Below the pieces are notes generated by a model that was not told where the DNA came from, ran no database searches, and saw only the letters and a program-made list of their open reading frames with translations. From Combretum micranthum (lineage: Eukaryota; Streptophyta; Magnoliopsida; Myrtales; Combretaceae): a DNA stretch of 64,000 nucleotides. Numbering within the stretch: the first letter of the stretch is position 1; every line of letters starts with the position of its first letter. The position numbers and the translations under genes are program-made. The stretch lies in assembly GCA_024138025.1 (NCBI GenBank), contig JAMXBD010001597.1, forward strand, positions 186,001 to 250,000, written 5' to 3'. Below, in pieces: positions 35,288 through 46,532 of the stretch.

Positions 35288-37233
35288 TCCCCTATTGTTA
35301 TAGTGTTGCTTATCCATTTCTTAATAACTTGCTGCTTTTTGTTTTCTTGTATTATGTAGATTTTTTTCTTTTAATTACTAGCTCTACAATTGATTTTCTA
35401 GGTGTTCATTGGATATTTAGCCCTTCCATTATCTACACATGCTCAGTATGTTTCTTTCTTTTTACCTTATATATATTGCTTATTGTTGTCTAATTATGCT
35501 AATGCAAAGTAAAACTATGAAAGTGGTTGGCCTAGTGTTTTAGGTTTAGAAATTCTTATAATAAATTGTGTGAGGTCATGGGTCCAAATCTCTTAAAGGA
35601 TACTTCTTAGTATACCTATATAGTACATGCTATACTTAAAATGGTGCATATGTCTTGTGGGGTAATTCTTCAGTTGATACAATTGTTTAATTACTTATGA
35701 AATGGGTGAATCTTACTATTGCTATGTGTTTAGCTATTCCTTATGTTAGGGGATTTTGCAAACTAACCAATAACTTATAGGTCTCTATTAGATATTTTGA
35801 CAAGGGAGATGAGACCCATCATCTATAAAAGTTTTAGTTCTAAGTAGTTGGTTATATTGTTTGCGTTATTAGTTTGCCATTTAATAGCTTTAACTAATAT
35901 GGTAGTCGAGTTGATTTGTAGTTCACTGCTTAATTAACACTCTTTTCCTATTTTCTTGAATTAAATTTGCTATACAACGGTGTTTATAGCTTGCTCAACT
36001 AACACGACTCGTACAACAACTTGTCTCAAGTTATCCCAGTAGTTCAAGATAATTATCATGGGTCTTTTCTCATAATCTCATTCATGTTTTTTTAATCATT
36101 CAATAATTATATCTACATATTGTGTGTAGCAAATCCAAATGAAGATCCTTCTGCAAGTGCACGAGATCCTTCACCAAATCCATCACTTAGTGATGATGGT
36201 GACAATAGTGAGGAAGAAAATTAAAGACTCGGTCTTTTATTTTTTTTAGCTAAACCAATTGGCATGAATGGGGTCAGATTGATGTGATAAAGTATGTATA
36301 TATGCTCATTTTGATATAATTTGGTGCTTATGCTTATGTTTCTTGTAAGGATACTAAACAATATTATTCAATGTTTTTTTTTTCTTTACTATAAGGATGG
36401 TCATGGTGATCTTTAAGTAATTTTTGTGTTATTAGATTTTATTATATAGCGAGTGTATTGTATGCTCCAAAATGTATTAGTGATATTTATTTACATAAAT
36501 TTCATATGCAGAAGTAATAGCAAGTATAAATTATATTGTGAACAAACAAGTGTGTATTACTTATAGTGCATATAATGTATAATAAAACAAGTATATATTG
36601 GCAAATCAAACCAAGTTAAACATTAATACCTATCTCTTCTTAACAATAACAATCATGTGTAAACGCTACTAATTTAAAATAACAGCCACGTCTAGTAATT
36701 ACTATTTTAATTGAATACCTTTATGTAAACATCGCCAATGTGTTTGAATAGCTATGTTTAAATTACAATAAATAAAAGATTTGTCACGTTTATAAATTGC
36801 TATTTTTGTCAAACAAACATATGTAAAGGTTATTTAACCTGTGCAAGGCCACAGTCAAACATCATTAATTTAGTGATTTAGTTACGTGTATACGTTACTA
36901 ATAAAAATATTTATCCACGTGTAAACGTCGCTGATAATAAATTTTCCTCCTTTATATTTAGTTGGATGGGGATTAATCATAATTAGCCACACATAAGTGT
37001 GACCAATACATGATAGTAGGCCATGTTTAAATGTGGCCCAATAAAATGTATTTAGCTGCTAAATTTATATTAGTGACGTTTTAAGTTTTAATGTTACCTG
37101 TCAAATCTGCGATGGACCTTTTGCGATATCTATAGGCTACGTGTAAAAGAACGTGATAAAAAATCTTTAGTCAAGTTTAATTAATGTTTAGCCACATTTA
37201 TTAGACATGGCCAAAGGTTATTTTGTTGTAGTG
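35288..37233 (+). mobile_element. Right end of a CACTA (En/Spm-like) DNA transposon
   Basis: The sequence ends GTTATTTTGTTGTAGTG at 37217-37233, the reverse complement of a CACTACAACAAAATAAC CACTA terminus. The 3 bp ATT that follow (37234-37236) could be the target duplication. In the last 600 bp many short subterminal repeats occur: GTGTAAACGCTACTAAT near 36657, ATGTAAACATCGCCAAT near 36723, GTATACGTTACTAAT near 36888, GTGTAAACGTCGCTGAT near 36917. Such repeats are transposase-binding sites in this superfamily. The left part lies beyond element A, outside the window. Confidence 0.8.
36130..36224 (+). pseudogene. Possible last exon of a CACTA protein
   Basis: After a TTGTGTGTAG acceptor-like site a frame reads NPNEDPSASARDPSPNPS and ends SDDGDNSEEEN with TAA at 36222-36224. 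An acidic, Ser/Pro-rich tail just inside the subterminal repeats fits the C-terminus of a CACTA-encoded protein. Upstream exons were not identified in 35288-36129, so the call rests on position and composition. Confidence 0.4.
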
Positions 37234-37748
37234 ATTTATGTAAAATGATAGTGACTGTTTCATTTATTCTATAGATGTTTTTATTTTTTAAATTTATTAA
37301 CATGTGTCTAGTTTCTATTGGCTGAATAGGATAAGGATAACATCCATGGAACAGCAAATATGTTTCCTATAATATATATGTATTTACTAAACACAACTAT
37401 GGATATATTATAAAGTAAGACGAATGCCAAATTAATCTAAAAGTTGAGTGGTCGGCATACAAGTAGGTATTGTGAAGGTATGTTTCTCACTCGTTAGCAC
37501 TACTCATGTGTACCGGCCAACAAAGAAAAAAAAAAATAAAAATAAGCACTACTCGTGTCCTAGTCGAAGTTGAAAATTGAAGACTCAAAATAGAATCCAT
37601 CGTCCCAATTTCCCTATAAATAGAGGTCCAGGGCAAAGCTGCTTTCCCCACCATCCTTTACAAACCCCACGTACACATATATAATCACTTCTTTGTTTCT
37701 TCTTCTTCTTCTTCTTCTTCACTTTCACTGTCCCAGTTCTACTATAAC
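37234..37748 (+). promoter_or_regulatory. Promoter and 5' untranslated region of the NPF5-like gene
   Basis: TATAAATA at 37615-37622 is about 130 bp before the start codon, placing transcription start near 37650. The leader has a TTC repeat (about 37698-37720). The CACTA end lies only about 380 bp upstream of the TATA box, so most of any distal promoter was replaced or separated by the transposon. Confidence 0.7.
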
Positions 37749-37896
37749 ATGGAGGCCGTCGGGAAGCCGAGAAATGAAGGCAAAGACCTTCATAAAGAGG
37801 AAGAGACATGGGTTTATGATTCTTCCGTAGATTATGAAGGAAAACTGCCTCTTCGTGAATCTACTGGTGTTTGGAAAGCCTCTCTCTTTATCATTG
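37749..37896 (+). CDS. NPF5-like exon 1
   Basis: Starts at the first ATG after the TATA box. Encodes a hydrophilic head, VDYEGKLPLRESTGVWKASL, the usual NPF lead into TM1. Ends in phase 1 at G|GTAAGG and joins exon 2 as an Ala codon. Confidence 0.85.
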
Positions 37897-40800
37897 GTAA
37901 GGACATTTATATCAAATAATTCATTTCATCAAATATATCTTCTATATATGATGACTTTATTTTCAGACAATATTTATTTATTTTTTGGCATGCAAGTCTT
38001 CTAGGATTTGCAAAATATGTTTCCTGTGATCAAACATATACTAATATTACATCCATAATGTATTTTTACTTCGGAAAAATCATTTCTCGTACTCTCCTTT
38101 AAATATTTTCGATATTCTATACATGTACTAGAGTAACCAAATATATTGTTGCAAGAATTTTAAAAGGTTGCAATTAAATTAGTGGTTTGTTACTCATGAG
38201 TGATGATTGAAGTTAGAAGTTACTGCAGCTGATGGCTGACGTGGATTATTAACTTTCATGATAATTGTTGATAAATAGATACACAAATTAATAAATGAAT
38301 AAACCTTATTTCTCAATATTATTTCGGTAGCTTTCTATCATCCATCAATGAAATTATTGTGTGTCTAGACAATCAAAAAAAGAAGACAACAATTCTCTTC
38401 TCCTACATCCCGAGAGAGGAGTCGTTTTGCCTTGGAATGCTAGGCACGTAAATTAAACACCACAATGTGACCTGCAGTGAAATTAGGGTGTCATTGTGCT
38501 AATTGCTAGCAAGCATATAATGTGGACTAAGCAATTTGGACGGCGTGTGGACCTGAGAATCTCCCCCCCGTAGAGGAAAGAGGAGATCACATTCTTTCAA
38601 TTATTGAGGACAAGGGATCCCCCACTCATGCTTAATTAAAATAAAAATAGCATGACGGAGTTAAAAACTCTTACCCTAATTTATTCAATAAAAAACTACA
38701 GCCATCATAGCTAAACCCTCGCATAATATTATTATATGGGCAAATACATGGTTGAATAGTAACTTATTATATAGGAAACTCATCCCACTATCAAGTGACT
38801 CAGATATATATGGTACCTCAAAGAATTTCCAAGTATTTTGTTCAAATCTACGATGATAATAATAGGTCCCATATATATCCACATATAGATTGGGGTAAAG
38901 TACAATAATACCCAAGATAATTATTAAAATCATTGAAAATTCCCCAATTTCTAGAATATGCAGTACCTCTTTGCAAAAAGGTCAAAAACAGGAAATTCAA
39001 TAAATCAATCTTTTATGTATTTATAGGTACAATTCTAGAATTTTTTTTTAATAGCGTTTAACCAGATCGACAATTAAAAAAAAAAAAAAAAAAAAAAACA
39101 CTTAAATTAATGGAAGATGATGAATGGGTTTTCAAAGGGAGTACAAGTATAATATTTTAAATTTTTGAAATCCTTCTAAAAATTTAATGGTCTTACGCAA
39201 ATCGTCGCAAACTGTGCCGTATAACTCCTATTAGTAGCATGAATAATATATCTCATTTATCCTTTCCCAGCTTTCAAACGTGGCAAGGGTGTATTTTCAA
39301 GACACAAATAATAATAATAATAATAACAACTCTGAAATAGCCTTCAGAAGACCAGCTTGTTAAGCAAGGATAATCTAACATGTTTATTAGGACTCCTTCA
39401 TTTAACTCGTCAGATATGTCTCGTAAAAATTCAACTCATTTTTGTCTCTGAGTTTAAGTTTTATTTTAATTTGCTATAGCTTTTCAACATATCCCAAGTG
39501 CTTTTTCTTTTCTTTTTTTTTTTCCTGACCAAAATATTCCATGTGAGCTTAACATATGCCTTGTTTATATGTGTGTGTGTGTATTATATAGATATGTACA
39601 TAGTCAAACATTCGAAGGACCATATGGTCTAGGTCTATTTCAATATACGTCAAGCCCCAATTTTGATATTGGTTGCTTTTTTGCGTATATTTAGTGATAG
39701 CTGCCTACTATTTCATCCACCTCCACTGTTAGTCTCAATCCATCCAACCAAATTTCATCAACCTTTTTTTCCCCCTTCTTTTCCCGATGTCTCCATCTTC
39801 GCTTCTGTTTAATTGTCCAATCCTAATTGTGGATCGCTCGTTAAAAGAAACAAAGAGGTATGAGCATAAATGTTCTGTTCTTGATCTCATGGTTATTGTG
39901 ATATGAGTTGACTAAAGCATCTCCACAAAAGATAGAGGTCCATGAGTAGACAAAAGAGTAATCATTTTCATTCAATGGAGCGGCTACCTTGTAAGGCATA
40001 TATGACGTCGTATTCCACTAAAGAGTTGTCCTATATCCAAAGTCACCTCCCACTAATGCCCTCCCCTTCTTCTTCTTCTTGGATCTTATCGTAGATTTGG
40101 CCAATCATATAATGTCATACGTTCTTTAGTATTCAAATCACTTTTAACATGCTTCTTGCATCGTGCAGCGATGTGTTCCGAAATAAAAACATGTTAAAAT
40201 TACTCGATATAATATATAACAAAATATATATATATATATATATATGAATCTTTTCCAAAAACTTCGAAATGATTTTGACTTCGATTATTTCTCCTTTTTT
40301 TTTTTTCTTTTATCGGTAGACTCTTTTTTTTCCTTTTAATTTCAAATTTTTTCAATATGTATAAAACATTTCTTCAATTTTTATTTTTCTTTTATGATTT
40401 AATTTTCTTAAAAAATTTTTATTAAGTAAATATCCCTTTATATCTGTATCTTATTTTAAAAACACTTAATTTTGAAAGCTTTGTAAGCTTACTTGGAATC
40501 ATTCACTTGTAAGAAAAGTTTCTTTGAATAGATAGTGGCTAATCTTGAATTATTGCTTATTTTAGCTTTGAAAAAAATTATATGATGGAGTCTAATAGTA
40601 TGTTTTGCCTGATTCTAATTTATAATATTTTTCTTTTCTTTTCTTTTCAAATGTTAATATATAATTCATGTTTGCAATTTTATTGAAATTGTGGATTGAT
40701 ATGAGCATGTAATATTTCCAGTGAGATTAGACTTTCATCTTTAACGATGTCATACAACACTACATTCTCTAATAAGTCTTGTCATGAAATTTCGAGGAAT

Positions 40801-41404
40801 GATCTATTCAAGAACCAGCAAATTTTTTTTTCCGTTATTTTTTAACAAATAAATATAAATGGTAGAAAAGTATCATTTTGATAACGTATTGTAAAATTAT
40901 GATTTAGAAAGAAACACAGAACATTTCTAATTATTGCACATATCATATTTATGACAATATACCTAAACATATATATTCTTTAATGAAAAAAAAAAGAAAG
41001 AAAATTTGATGTAACGTTGGAATTTACCAATGTAAATCCTTCTCCTTGAATTTGATCATTATGCACTGTATTCTATTGTAATTGAAAAATTGAAAAATTA
41101 ATCACAAAATTTTTATGCTCTCATTTAATTTCATAACTTTAATTTTATACATAAAAAGCTTTAAAGTTTAATTTCTAATTTTTAATTATGCTTTATCTTT
41201 TATCTTTTCTATTATTGCCGTTAATTAATTCCATATATTTTATTTTTAAAATTTCAATTCTAAATCTCTTTGTTTCGTCCTTTATTTTATATATGCATAA
41301 ATACAATTTTTTTCGGTTTAAGCAACCGAGTCTATAATGAAAATAGAAAAATTGTCGACGAGCAATCAATCAGAATTCTAACAGTTAAACTAATGATCTT
41401 ACAG
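37897..41404 (+). other. Intron 1 of the NPF5-like gene (3.5 kb)
   Basis: AT-rich; donor GTAAGG, acceptor ATCTTACAG. Contains a 23-base poly-A (39076-39098), an ATAAT run (39307-39325), a GT run (39567-39580) and an AT run (40224-40245). No mobile element with clear ends and no gene was recognised. Confidence 0.75.
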
Positions 41405-41622
41405 CAATTGAATTCAGTGAGAGGTTGAGCTACTTTGGACTAGCTACAAGCCTGATATTATACCTCACCAAGGTTATTCATCAGGATTTAAAGACAGCAG
41501 CCAAGAGTGTGAATTATTGGGCCGGTGTGACAACGTTGATGCCCCTTGTCGGAGGATTTCTTGCCGATGCCTACTTGGGCCGATACTCCACGGTCCTCCT
41601 GTCATCAATTATTTACCTATTG
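41405..41622 (+). CDS. NPF5-like exon 2
   Basis: In frame throughout; encodes the ExxER motif, NYWAGVTTLMPLVGGFLADA and LGRYSTVLLSS. Ends in phase 0 at TTG|GTACCC. Intron 2 (41623-42144) is AT-rich without features. Confidence 0.88.
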
Positions 41623-42144
41623 GTACCCTTCATCCTTTCAAATCCATAAACATGTTGTTCACTTTAACATCCGTAGTTCAAAAAATATAATAATCCCAGG
41701 TGATGTTATTAAATCTATATATGGCATAACATTTTTATCAGCTCATAACTTATTTTTTATTTTTTATATAAATAGAACCTTTGTTTTTTTCACTAAGCAT
41801 TAATGATTACCTGGAAAAAAAACTGGTTGATTTATAATAGATCCATTACAACTAATTCATCAAAATAATATTATTATGTTATATTAAGTGCTTCTACTAA
41901 CACTGCATTTTATTTATAGCATATAAGTCATAAATTTATCGAAATAGCAAAACATGTGTTTACAAACACATCAAATTAAACCACCTCATGTATACAAATT
42001 ATATAATTAAATACGCAATAAATCAACATGAGTTTTATGTCAAATTATTACTGGTTTCATTTATTGGAATTTCGTTCAAAAATAAATAAATAAAAAGGTT
42101 TTTTTGCCTGTTTTTTATTGGTTGTTTTATGTGATCACAAACAG

Positions 42145-42687
42145 GGCTTGATCCTCTTAATATTGTCCTGGTTTGTACCAAGTCTGAAGGCATGTAAAGA
42201 TGATTTGTGTCATGAACCAAGGAAGGTGCATGAAGTGATATTTTTCCTAGCCATCTACCTAGTCTCCATTGGAACTGGAGGTCACAAACCTTCTCTTGAA
42301 AGCTTCGGAGCTGATCAATTTGATGATGATCATCCAGGGGAAAGGAAGAAGAAGATGTCCTATTTCAATTGGTGGAGCGTTGGCCTTTGTTCAGGGCTAT
42401 TATTTGGTGTGACTGTAATCGTTTATGTTCAAGATCATGTAAACTGGGGAGTTGCAGATATCATTCTAACAGCAGTTATGGCTGTATCACTAGCAGTTTT
42501 CATAATTGGACGACGATTTTATAGGTATCGCGCACCTGCAGGAAGCCCCTTAACCCCAATGTTCCAAGTTCTCATTGCTGCTATTAGGAAGAGAAATCTT
42601 CGTTATCCTTCTGATGCTTCAGAATTATGAAGAATCGAAGTCAGGAAAGACTCAAGGCCGAACTCTTTGTCACACTAATAAGCTGAG
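42145..42687 (+). CDS. NPF5-like exon 3 (frame broken near its end)
   Basis: Open for 161 codons from GLILLILSWFVPSL to SDASEL, then a premature TGA at 42628-42630. The family wording resumes immediately in another frame (SGKTQGRTLCH near 42645-42675), so two bases appear missing at about 42627. The exon ends AAGCTGAG|GTAACC. Confidence 0.85.
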
Positions 42688-43061
42688 GTAACCTCTTCAA
42701 CACCTTAGTGTTACCTTCTGTGATATCCCTCAGAGAGAGAGAGACTGACTTAACTGTACCCTTGACACGTTTTTTGACATAATGACAAAGAGTTTGTTGG
42801 AACTCTAAGGTCAAATGTATTTGGCTAAGGAACACTTCCAAGAAACTTGCAAATATTTATGAAAATTGACAAGGATGACAATTTAGAAATGTGGTGGAAA
42901 TTGTGATATCTTTCCTACGGAGAGGGCGAAACTCTAATTATCAAGATGTCTTTTGATGTAGCAACTTCCTCAGTACTCTCAGAGCATGCATGCTACATAG
43001 CAAGCAGTTTTGGAATATGTAACATCCTTGGTAGCGCCTACACTAAGAATAAAACCATGAG

Positions 43062-43369
43062 GCTTATCATGCCAAAATAGTCAATATTTTAATGTGAAGA
43101 ATTTTGACTTTTTACACATACACTTATATCAATGACATAATAATTGGTGATTTTCTCATAAACTCCGACAAAAATTGCTCTCCAGGTTTCTTGACAGAGC
43201 TGCAATCATTGAAGAGCTTATCATGCCAAAATAGTCAATATTTTAATGTGAAAATTTTGACTTCTTACACATACACTTATATCAATGACATAATAATTGG
43301 TGATTTTCTCATAAACGCCGACAAAAATTGCTCTCCAGGTTTCTTGACAGAGCTGCAATCATGAAGAAG
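43062..43369 (+). repeat. 154-bp tandem duplication across the intron 3/exon 4 boundary
   Basis: Copy 1, 43062-43215, and copy 2, 43216-43369, both run from GCTTATCATGCCAAAATAG through CTCTCCAG|GTTTCTTGAC to GCAATCAT. They differ at only a few bases. Each holds the branch region, splice acceptor and first ~30 bases of exon 4. Use of the first acceptor (43184) would soon meet a stop in copy 2; use of the second (43338) continues into exon 4. Confidence 0.92.
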
Positions 43370-44198
43370 GAGCAATTTATCGGTCGAGCAAATGAATCCT
43401 TGGAGACTTGCAACCGTGACCAAAGAGAAGAAATGAAGCTGGTTCTCAACATAATCCCCATATGGTTTGGATGCTTGCCATTCGGAATTTGCGTGGCGCA
43501 AGCTGCCACATTCTTCATCAAGCAAGGCACCACACTTGACCGAGAGATTTTCAATGGTTTCACGATTCCTCCAGCCTCGATTTACTCACTAGCCGCTATA
43601 GGAATGATAATTTCTGTTACAATGTACGAGAAAATCTTGGTACCGATGTTGAGAAGGACAACAGGAAATGAAAGAGAATCAAGATCCTCCAGAGGATTGG
43701 TATCGGTATGATTTTCTCTGTTATTACCATGGTGGTCGCAGCAGTTGTTGAGAGAAAGAGGCTCCATGTTGCACATACGGATCCTTCGAAAGGGTCACTG
43801 TCAATGAACATTTCTGGCTGGCACCACAGTTCCTGATTATTGGGTTTGGTGATGGTTTTACACTAGTAGGATTACAAGAGTACTTCTATGACCAGGTCCC
43901 TGACAGCATGAGAAGTTTAGAATTGCTCTTTACCTTAGTGTGATTGGAGCGGCAAACTTCCTGAGCACTCTTAATAACAGCGGTTGATCATGCCACCAGG
44001 AAAAATGGTAAGAGTTGGTTCGGTAAGGATTTGAATAGCAGCCGACTGGACAATTTTTACTGGCTATTGGCCGGAATGGCATTAGTGAACTTGTTCATCT
44101 ATGTGCTGTTGGCTAGGCAATACAATTACAAGAATGTTCAGAGATCCAGAGTCGTGGCTGACTGCTATGAACAAGATTTCCCAGATTCTGTGGCATAA
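43339..44198 (+). pseudogene. NPF5-like exon 4 (four frame breaks)
   Basis: Encodes TM7 to TM12. The frame starting at the acceptor is good to about 43675. Family wording then continues in successive frames to the TAA at 44196-44198: MIFSVITMVVAAVVERKR, WLAPQFLIIGFGDGF-type and LLAGMALVNLFIYVLLARQ blocks. Breaks near 43675, 43812 and 43920 each look like loss of one base from a run of two to four identical bases. The one near 43972 is a two-base loss or a one-base gain. Confidence 0.85.
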
Positions 44199-44251
44199 AC
44201 TTTATTATGGTTTGGAGATAGGGAGAATCGTACTTGAACATCCTCTGTATT

Positions 44252-44257
44252 AATAAA
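44252..44257 (+). terminator. Poly(A) signal of the NPF5-like gene
   Basis: AATAAA lies 54 bp after the stop codon. Confidence 0.55.
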
Positions 44258-45440
44258 ACTCTATAAGAATGAAAAATTCGTAGGATTGGAATGTTGTTGT
44301 CTGTGCCCACTTTCTTGTATGTTGTTGCGTTTGCTGCATTCACTATGGTGAGAGATCCTTTTTTTATTTTTATTTTTTTTTCGGACCATTACTGTGTGAG
44401 ACATTCGAATCTCTCAAATTTGCATATTCGAAAATAGGAGATTAAGATGAATACGAATATTACGAACTATCATGCACGTATGAGTATTCTTGCAACTAAG
44501 TGACCTAAGTTATATAGTTGACAAATATATGACTTATGCTTTTATATTTTACAAACAAGTTTATTGAGTCTTGATTTTTTATAATACATTATCAGTATTA
44601 TTGAGCCTTAATTTTTTATAAATACATTATCAGTATTTTTCTATTTTGTATTAATAACAAATAAAGGACATGTGAGTTTTTCCCATAGATACATAATATT
44701 GTTAAATGGAATTCATCAATCAAAGCCATATGCCTGTTATTTATTATTAACAAAAGATGAAACAAAACAAATTTATTTAAATTTATCCAAAAATCAAAAC
44801 TCAAGTCATATGTTTGTAAAAGTATTAAAATAAAATTATGTATTTTTAGAGTTTTATATCAAAATATTAAAACATAAGTTATGTATAGCTAGCGTTGGAA
44901 ATGAGTCAAATCGAATCGGTAAAATGGCAAACTCGGTTTGGCCTAAGCACAATTGAACATAAAACACCAAGCTCGAGTTGGCTCGATGTAAGGACCTAAC
45001 CTGTCTAATCTCACAATTGAGCATGCTTAGTCCCCAACCTCATATAATACTTAAGTATTATACATAAGGTTGTCTGAAAAGATAATGTTTATTATAATTG
45101 CTTGTTTAAACATGTCATAACTTCATAAAACTTTCCTTCAAACTACTCAGCATGACTGCATGAGTTGATTCTTTTAAAACTATACACGATATAACATAGT
45201 GTTAATCAATGACACTACAAAAGATTATAAAGCTTGCTGAAGATAAAACATAAAAGAAAAACTTGAAATCTTATATTACAACCAAAGGCTTAAACAACAA
45301 GCCTTTATAAAAAGTTACATCCATCTTTAAAAGTCATTTAGAAAACTTGTTAAAAACATCCTTGCTTGCGTATAGGTCCCTAGCTATCTCATTCATCTAT
45401 AAAAGCTTCCCAATTAGTCCCTGATGCATGCTTGAGGGGG
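44258..45440. other. Intergenic, nothing recognised
   Basis: AT-rich sequence with a short imperfect repeat (TATTGAGCCTTAATTTTTTATA... near 44560-44640). No gene or element ends were seen. Confidence 0.5.
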
Positions 45441-46160
45441 TTACATCTTGATTAGAATTTTTAAGGTTTTCAAAGTATATAAAAGAACAATTAAAATAAT
45501 TGATATGGATAAAATTATTGTTCGATAGGTTCCACGAACAATAAAATTAAACTAGTTTATAATCATATTATAAAACGATAAGGATCACGATCTATAAACT
45601 AATCACGATGTTAAAAGAATTACAAGATTCTAATAATAAGGTTTACCACAATTCTATACTACTTAAAAATTGATAAGAACTCGAGAATAAAAAGAATCAA
45701 ATCTCAATACTCATACTCACCGCAAAGAGTTTTACACAAAAAAGTGCTCTCAAAATCTCAGGAAAAATACCATAAACTGTCTCTTTTTTTACTTAGGGTT
45801 TATATTATAAAGGAAACAAATAAAACTAAAAAAAATTACATAATTCAAAAAAAATGGTTAAACCACATACGCTGGCTCAAAGCTGGTAAATATTAATTCA
45901 ACGTTGGTAGCCTACATCATATACATTGGCAGCTTTGAAGATAGCTCGTAACATTTTGAATCTGTGAACTCTGAAGGTCGGCGACCTAATTGATGGGGTC
46001 GTGACTAGAAGATGGAAATTAGACCAACTTGAGCTTCTACCTGGACCGCCTTCAAGGACTTGGGCAAAAAGATTCAAGAATGCATTCAACGAGTTGATCC
46101 AACAAGTTCAAGAGAAGAAAATCCATGTGCACATTCTAATAACCCAAATTCATGTAGTTT
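45440..46160. mobile_element. Decayed retroelement relic (LTR-like, with a polyprotein-like fragment)
   Basis: On the minus strand a TATA-like stretch (CCTTTATAATATAAACCC, near 45800) is followed by GAGAGCACTTTTTTGTG, as in an LTR start region; ACGCTGGC-type words lie just upstream (45866-45950). On the plus strand 46040-46120 reads LLPGPPSRTWAKRFKNAFN, which resembles the GP-x-TR-x-RAKRF block common in gypsy polyproteins. The two readings have opposite orientation, so this is either two relics or one misread. Ends not found. Confidence 0.35.
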
Positions 46161-46532
46161 AAAAATAATGTCATTAAGGAATTAATATAAAAAAATTGAA
46201 AAAGTTTTCATAAAAGTTATGGAAGATATTCCTAATTTCTTATGTTCTAAAAATATTGAAATTTGAACAATTTAGCGATCATTTAAAAAATTTTAATTAT
46301 TATGTTTTAAGATAAAATTCTACAAAAATAACAAAGATGAAATTGAAAATATATGTATGTAAAAAAATGAAAATGATATTCAAGTGAGTAATAATAATAA
46401 TTAAAAGTTATAAACGAAACATTCCGGATAATTAAAGAAATAAATGATGGGTAAATAAATAATTATAAAAGAATAATAATAAATGTACATAACTTGAATC
46501 TTGAGACGTTTTATAAAAATACAAATATTGCA
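46161..46532. other. AT-rich stretch before element E, nothing recognised
   Basis: Low GC, A/T runs. The last five bases TTGCA (46528-46532) would be E's target duplication, but the partner is outside the window. Confidence 0.5.

Larger units (their letters stand above)
37749..44198 (+). pseudogene. NRT1/PTR family (NPF5-like) transporter gene, four exons, frameshifted
   Basis: Exons are 37749-37896, 41405-41622, 42145-42687 and 43339-44198, all with GT-AG introns, about 590 codons in total, normal for the family. Exon 2 holds the proton-coupling ExxER motif (EFSERLSYFG) and the TM1-TM2 region. Exon 3 has GTGGHKPSLESFGADQFDD and YFNWWSVGLCSG, the PTR2 signature region, and RYRAPAGSPLTP. Exon 4 has IPIWFGCLPFGI, FIKQGTTLDR, VGLQEYFYDQVPDSMRS and SWFGKDLN. 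Wording is closest to my memory of Arabidopsis NPF5.6/5.7. NPF proteins are 12-span plasma- or vacuolar-membrane symporters for nitrate, peptides or hormones; the substrate here is unknown. Frames break near 42627, 43675, 43812, 43920 and 43972. The first two exons are clean. Confidence 0.9.

Noticed and set aside
35288..36129. Further CACTA exons
   Set aside because: Acceptor-like TTTTCTAG near 35400 is followed only by short frames with no recognisable protein; not enough to call.
42641..42841. Minus-strand 66-codon frame in the NPF gene region
   Set aside because: Overlaps exon 3 end and intron 3 on the opposite strand without any recognisable protein feature.
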